Below the pieces are notes generated by a model, which saw only the letters and a list, made by a program, of their open reading frames with translations, was not told the DNA's origin and made no database searches. Below are positions 43,489 to 45,697 of a DNA stretch of 45,697 bases, piece by piece. The stretch is from Kiritimatiellia bacterium (GTDB taxonomy: Bacteria; Verrucomicrobiota; Kiritimatiellia; RFP12; UBA1067): contig JAKSOW010000010.1 of assembly GCA_024405395.1 (NCBI GenBank), positions 1-45,697 on the forward strand, written 5' to 3'. A program made the translations under genes and the position numbers. Every line of letters begins with the position of its first letter. Position 1 is the first letter of the stretch.

Positions 43489-45261
43489 ATGTTTGAGAAC
43501 AACCAGCTTTCCCTTCCTTTGGCCTATATTCTGGTGCTCGTCCTCTGTTTGACCTCATTGGCCTTGTTCTTCGCCAAACGCTGGCTGGAACGAGACCTTT
43601 ACGGCAAGCCGAGGCTGTTGTTCTACGGACTTTTCGGATCGATGCTCCTTGTTGACTTCGTCTGGTCGACGCTCGAATACAGCGGCCATCGCCATCGGTC
43701 CGTCGCCTTCCTCGCAAACCTGTTCTGGTACGGCGCGTTTCTGGTCATCTGCTGGCGCTGGCTGGAGGTGTGCCTGCGAAACCTGAATGCGAATCGTCTG
43801 AAAAGGCTGGTGCCGCTTCCCGTCCGGATTCTGCCGGTCGTGTTCACGACGGCTTTTGTGGCGAGCTCATGGTGGACGGGATGGGCCATCGACACGACGC
43901 CCTCCGGCTGCTACCTGCGCGGTCCCCACCTCTGGGTCGTCTACACGACGGTGTTCGCCTATCTCCTTTCGACGGTGGCGATTTGCCTCGCCAAGGGCGT
44001 GCGTTCGCAGGAACTGACCAAGCGCCGTTTTGCCTATTCGCTCCTGATGGCGACCGGACCGATGATCCTGACGACTGGCCTACAGTATTACACCGGCTTT
44101 GCGTTCGTCTTCATCGGCGTCATCATCACCACGGCGATCTACGAATTCGACGCGCAGCGCAGGGTCATGGAGATGCTGGTGGCGACCGACAAGGCGCGTC
44201 ACGACGCGTTCACGATGGTGAGCCACGACATTCGGACGCCGCTCAATGCGATCATCGGACTGGCCGAACTGCTGCGGGACGAGAAGTCCGAAGCCGAGCG
44301 CCAGCGGATGCAGCACGCGATCGTCACCAGCAGCCGCACCCTGCTGCAGCTCGTGAACGACGTACTGGACCTTGCAAAACTCGAGGCCGGCAAACTCGAC
44401 ATCCTGCCCGAACCGACGGACCTGTCGGGACTCGTCAACTCAGTGTTGCTCGTGTTTGCGGATTCGGCGAAAGAGAAAGGGCTGGCCCTCGTCAACAATG
44501 TTCCCGACGCGCCCCATTACGTCGTCGATCCGCAGCGCATTCGCCAGATTCTGTTCAATCTGATCGGCAACGCACTGAAGTTCACGGAAGCGGGCGGGAT
44601 TCGCGTGTCCTCTGCCTACGCGAACGGGATCCTGTCCCTTGCCGTTGCCGACACGGGCTGCGGCATCTCCGCCTCCGACCAGCAGATACTGACGAATCCG
44701 TATGCACAGGTTGGACGGCACAAAGGCCGTGTCGGAACAGGGCTGGGCCTTTCGATCTGCAAGCGCTTGACGCTCCTGATGGACGGGAGTCTGTCCATTG
44801 CAAGCGAGCTTGGACACGGCTCGACTTTCACCATTAACGTTCCGTGTGCGACGCATGCGGCAGACGCGAAGCATCCGGTGACGAAGGAGGCGCATTCCGG
44901 TGCCGCGTCACGGCGCATCCTGATGGTGGATGACGAACCTCTCAATCTCAAGGTCATGTCGGCCCTGTTCGCGAAGCTGGGACAGAGGGATATCACGCTG
45001 GCACACGACGGCACCGAGGCTTTGAACCTGCTGAACGCGTCCCCTGAACGCTTCGATCTCGTGCTCACGGACCTTCAGATGCCGAAGATGGACGGCGACG
45101 ACCTAGTCCGCGCAATCCGTGGTGCCCCCCTTCTCGCGCACTTGCCGGTTCACTTGATCACAGCCGACATCCAGGCCCAGACGGATTGCGCCGACGTCGG
45201 CTTCACCGGCATCATCGTCAAGCCGGTAACCCTGGCCAAGCTCGAGCCGGTCCTACGGTAA
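43489..45261 (+). CDS. Hybrid sensor histidine kinase with response-regulator receiver domain
   Basis: The 590-residue protein has six or more transmembrane segments in residues 1-225 (LAYILVLVLCLTSLALFFA, LLFYGLFGSMLLVDFVW, VAFLANLFWYGAFLVIC, and others), a membrane sensor module of 7TM type. The kinase core follows: H-box MVSHDIRTPLNAIIGLAELL with H246, N-box QILFNLIGNALKFTEAGG, VADTGCGIS and GTGLGLSICKRL. A receiver domain ends the protein: RILMVDDEPLNLKVM, VLTDLQMPKMDG with D528 as phosphoacceptor, and IIVKPVT with the conserved Lys. There is no output domain, so it must pass phosphate to an unlinked partner. ATG 43489 is chosen because the upstream ATG 43474 lies within the -10 box. Confidence 0.9.
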   Translation: MFENNQLSLPLAYILVLVLCLTSLALFFAKRWLERDLYGKPRLLFYGLFGSMLLVDFVWSTLEYSGHRHRSVAFLANLFWYGAFLVICWRWLEVCLRNLNANRLKRLVPLPVRILPVVFTTAFVASSWWTGWAIDTTPSGCYLRGPHLWVVYTTVFAYLLSTVAICLAKGVRSQELTKRRFAYSLLMATGPMILTTGLQYYTGFAFVFIGVIITTAIYEFDAQRRVMEMLVATDKARHDAFTMVSHDIRTPLNAIIGLAELLRDEKSEAERQRMQHAIVTSSRTLLQLVNDVLDLAKLEAGKLDILPEPTDLSGLVNSVLLVFADSAKEKGLALVNNVPDAPHYVVDPQRIRQILFNLIGNALKFTEAGGIRVSSAYANGILSLAVADTGCGISASDQQILTNPYAQVGRHKGRVGTGLGLSICKRLTLLMDGSLSIASELGHGSTFTINVPCATHAADAKHPVTKEAHSGAASRRILMVDDEPLNLKVMSALFAKLGQRDITLAHDGTEALNLLNASPERFDLVLTDLQMPKMDGDDLVRAIRGAPLLAHLPVHLITADIQAQTDCADVGFTGIIVKPVTLAKLEPVLR

Positions 45262-45441
45262 GCGGCGCTGCGGTTCGTTGATCGAAGAAGGCTTCACACG
45301 GCCCCCCGATGAGATTTTGTTGCGTAATATTTCAACCAGCTTCTAATCCAGCAAATCTAATCTTTTTTGCACAATAATCTCACCAAAACCGCCTTAAATA
45401 AATTTCTCCAAAATCTTCTTCCTTTGGTTTCTGTTCTCTGC
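45262..45441. other. AT-rich intergenic region after the kinase gene
   Basis: No gene, tRNA or clear terminator hairpin is recognised. The stretch 45315-45420 is much richer in A and T than its surroundings, as expected upstream of the promoter that follows. Confidence 0.5.
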
Positions 45442-45447
45442 TATAAT
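45442..45447 (+). promoter_or_regulatory. Extended -10 element TGC-TATAAT
   Basis: TGCTATAAT (45439-45447) is the same extended -10 as in the kinase operon promoter at 43338. The -35 is weak (TTCCTT at 45419, 17 bases away). Transcription would start near 45454, at the beginning of the structured segment. Confidence 0.5.
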
Positions 45448-45455
45448 CCGCGGCG

Positions 45456-45697
45456 TTGGAACGCCCCGAGGGTCACCGTTCCAGGGGATGAGGCCGGCCG
45501 CCGATCCCCTTCCCAGGACCTCGCTGGATTCAAGGCACCAAATCGTTCCGCACCCGATTACGTCCGACCCTTGGCCGAGGTCACTGGAGTTTCAGAATCC
45601 AGCGCCCTCAATTTCATCAATGAGGCAAAGGTGGTCAATTTGACCACCCCCGGGGTAAGCAACTCCGACGGCGAGGACCTCGACCTCGAGCCTGACG
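45456..45697 (+). other. Self-complementary segment, possible structured RNA or leader (runs off the window)
   Basis: Perfect complementary pairs are GGAACG/CGTTCC (45458/45477), AGGGGAT/ATCCCCT (45483/45504), GACCTCG/CGAGGTC (45517/45576), CTGGATTC/GAATCCAG (45524/45595) and GGTGGTCAA/TTGACCACC (45630/45640). The third and fourth cross, as in a pseudoknot or two competing folds. It is not recognisable as tmRNA, RNase P RNA or SRP RNA. One frame is open to the window edge (ending in GEDLDLEPD) but lacks an ATG or GTG soon after the promoter, so it may instead be the 5' part of a gene. Confidence 0.35.

Noticed and set aside
45456..45697. tmRNA, RNase P RNA or SRP RNA at the right end
   Set aside because: None of the invariant segments of these RNAs could be found.

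Overview
The window is GC-rich bacterial DNA that looks like a member of the PVC group, probably a gut-type Kiritimatiellae/Verrucomicrobiota or Lentisphaerae relative. The reasons are very long secreted multidomain glycan-degrading proteins, DUF4091/GH123-like, heparinase II/III and GH88 enzymes, a TolB-like propeller joined to CxxCH haem motifs as in planctomycetes, and a small PVC-style zinc-ribbon protein. This placement is inferred from gene content; no rRNA gene is present.

Layout. (1) 1-18687, minus strand: thirteen tightly spaced genes read from a good sigma70-type promoter at 18708-18736. Order of transcription: Gfo/Idh/MocA oxidoreductase, oligopeptide-type ABC binding protein, ruvC, beta-helix surface protein, GH42-like protein, tyrosine phosphatase-GH31 fusion, then (with an internal promoter at 7533-7561) ribH, PPi-type phosphofructokinase, degenerate HAD protein, mazG, ispH, GH88 unsaturated glucuronyl hydrolase and a heparinase II/III-type lyase that runs off the left edge. 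(2) 18771-20807, plus strand: zinc ribbon, a glycosyltransferase-like half protein and a membrane-anchored DRGH nuclease. (3) 21070-27476: a complete type II-C-like CRISPR-Cas locus: nested palindromes, a 19-repeat array, cas2, cas1, a long cas9 (1228 aa) and, divergent from cas9, a tracrRNA of about 72 nt with its own promoter, nexus hairpin and intrinsic terminator. The tracrRNA and cas9 promoters share one -10 box. (4) 27477-28367: a gene-poor stretch with GGGAAATT iteron-like repeats around a 20-bp palindrome, and two blocks of 22-bp direct repeats resembling IS21-family ends. (5) 28368-43303, minus strand: seven genes from a strong promoter at 43338-43366: NahK-like sugar kinase, fmt, a KamA/EpmB-like radical SAM protein, a lipoprotein endonuclease/exonuclease/phosphatase, a heparinase-GH42-like fusion, an exported DHDPS-like aldolase, and a 1939-aa protein combining a DUF4091 glycosidase, an SGNH esterase, a beta-propeller and two haem-binding motifs. 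(6) 43446-45261, plus strand: a hybrid histidine kinase whose promoter sits almost on its start codon. (7) 45262-45697: no gene recognised; a promoter followed by a strongly self-complementary stretch.

The metabolic theme is breakdown of uronic-acid and amino-sugar glycans outside the cytoplasm: lyases cut, GH88 opens the unsaturated product, GH31/GH42-like/DUF4091 enzymes trim, and the NahK-like kinase would capture N-acetylhexosamine. Housekeeping genes are embedded in these runs. The most notable items are the CRISPR locus with its compact tracrRNA and overlapping divergent promoters, the 1939-aa glycosidase-esterase-haem fusion, the phosphatase-GH31 fusion, and the repeat-rich DNA between the CRISPR locus and the next operon.
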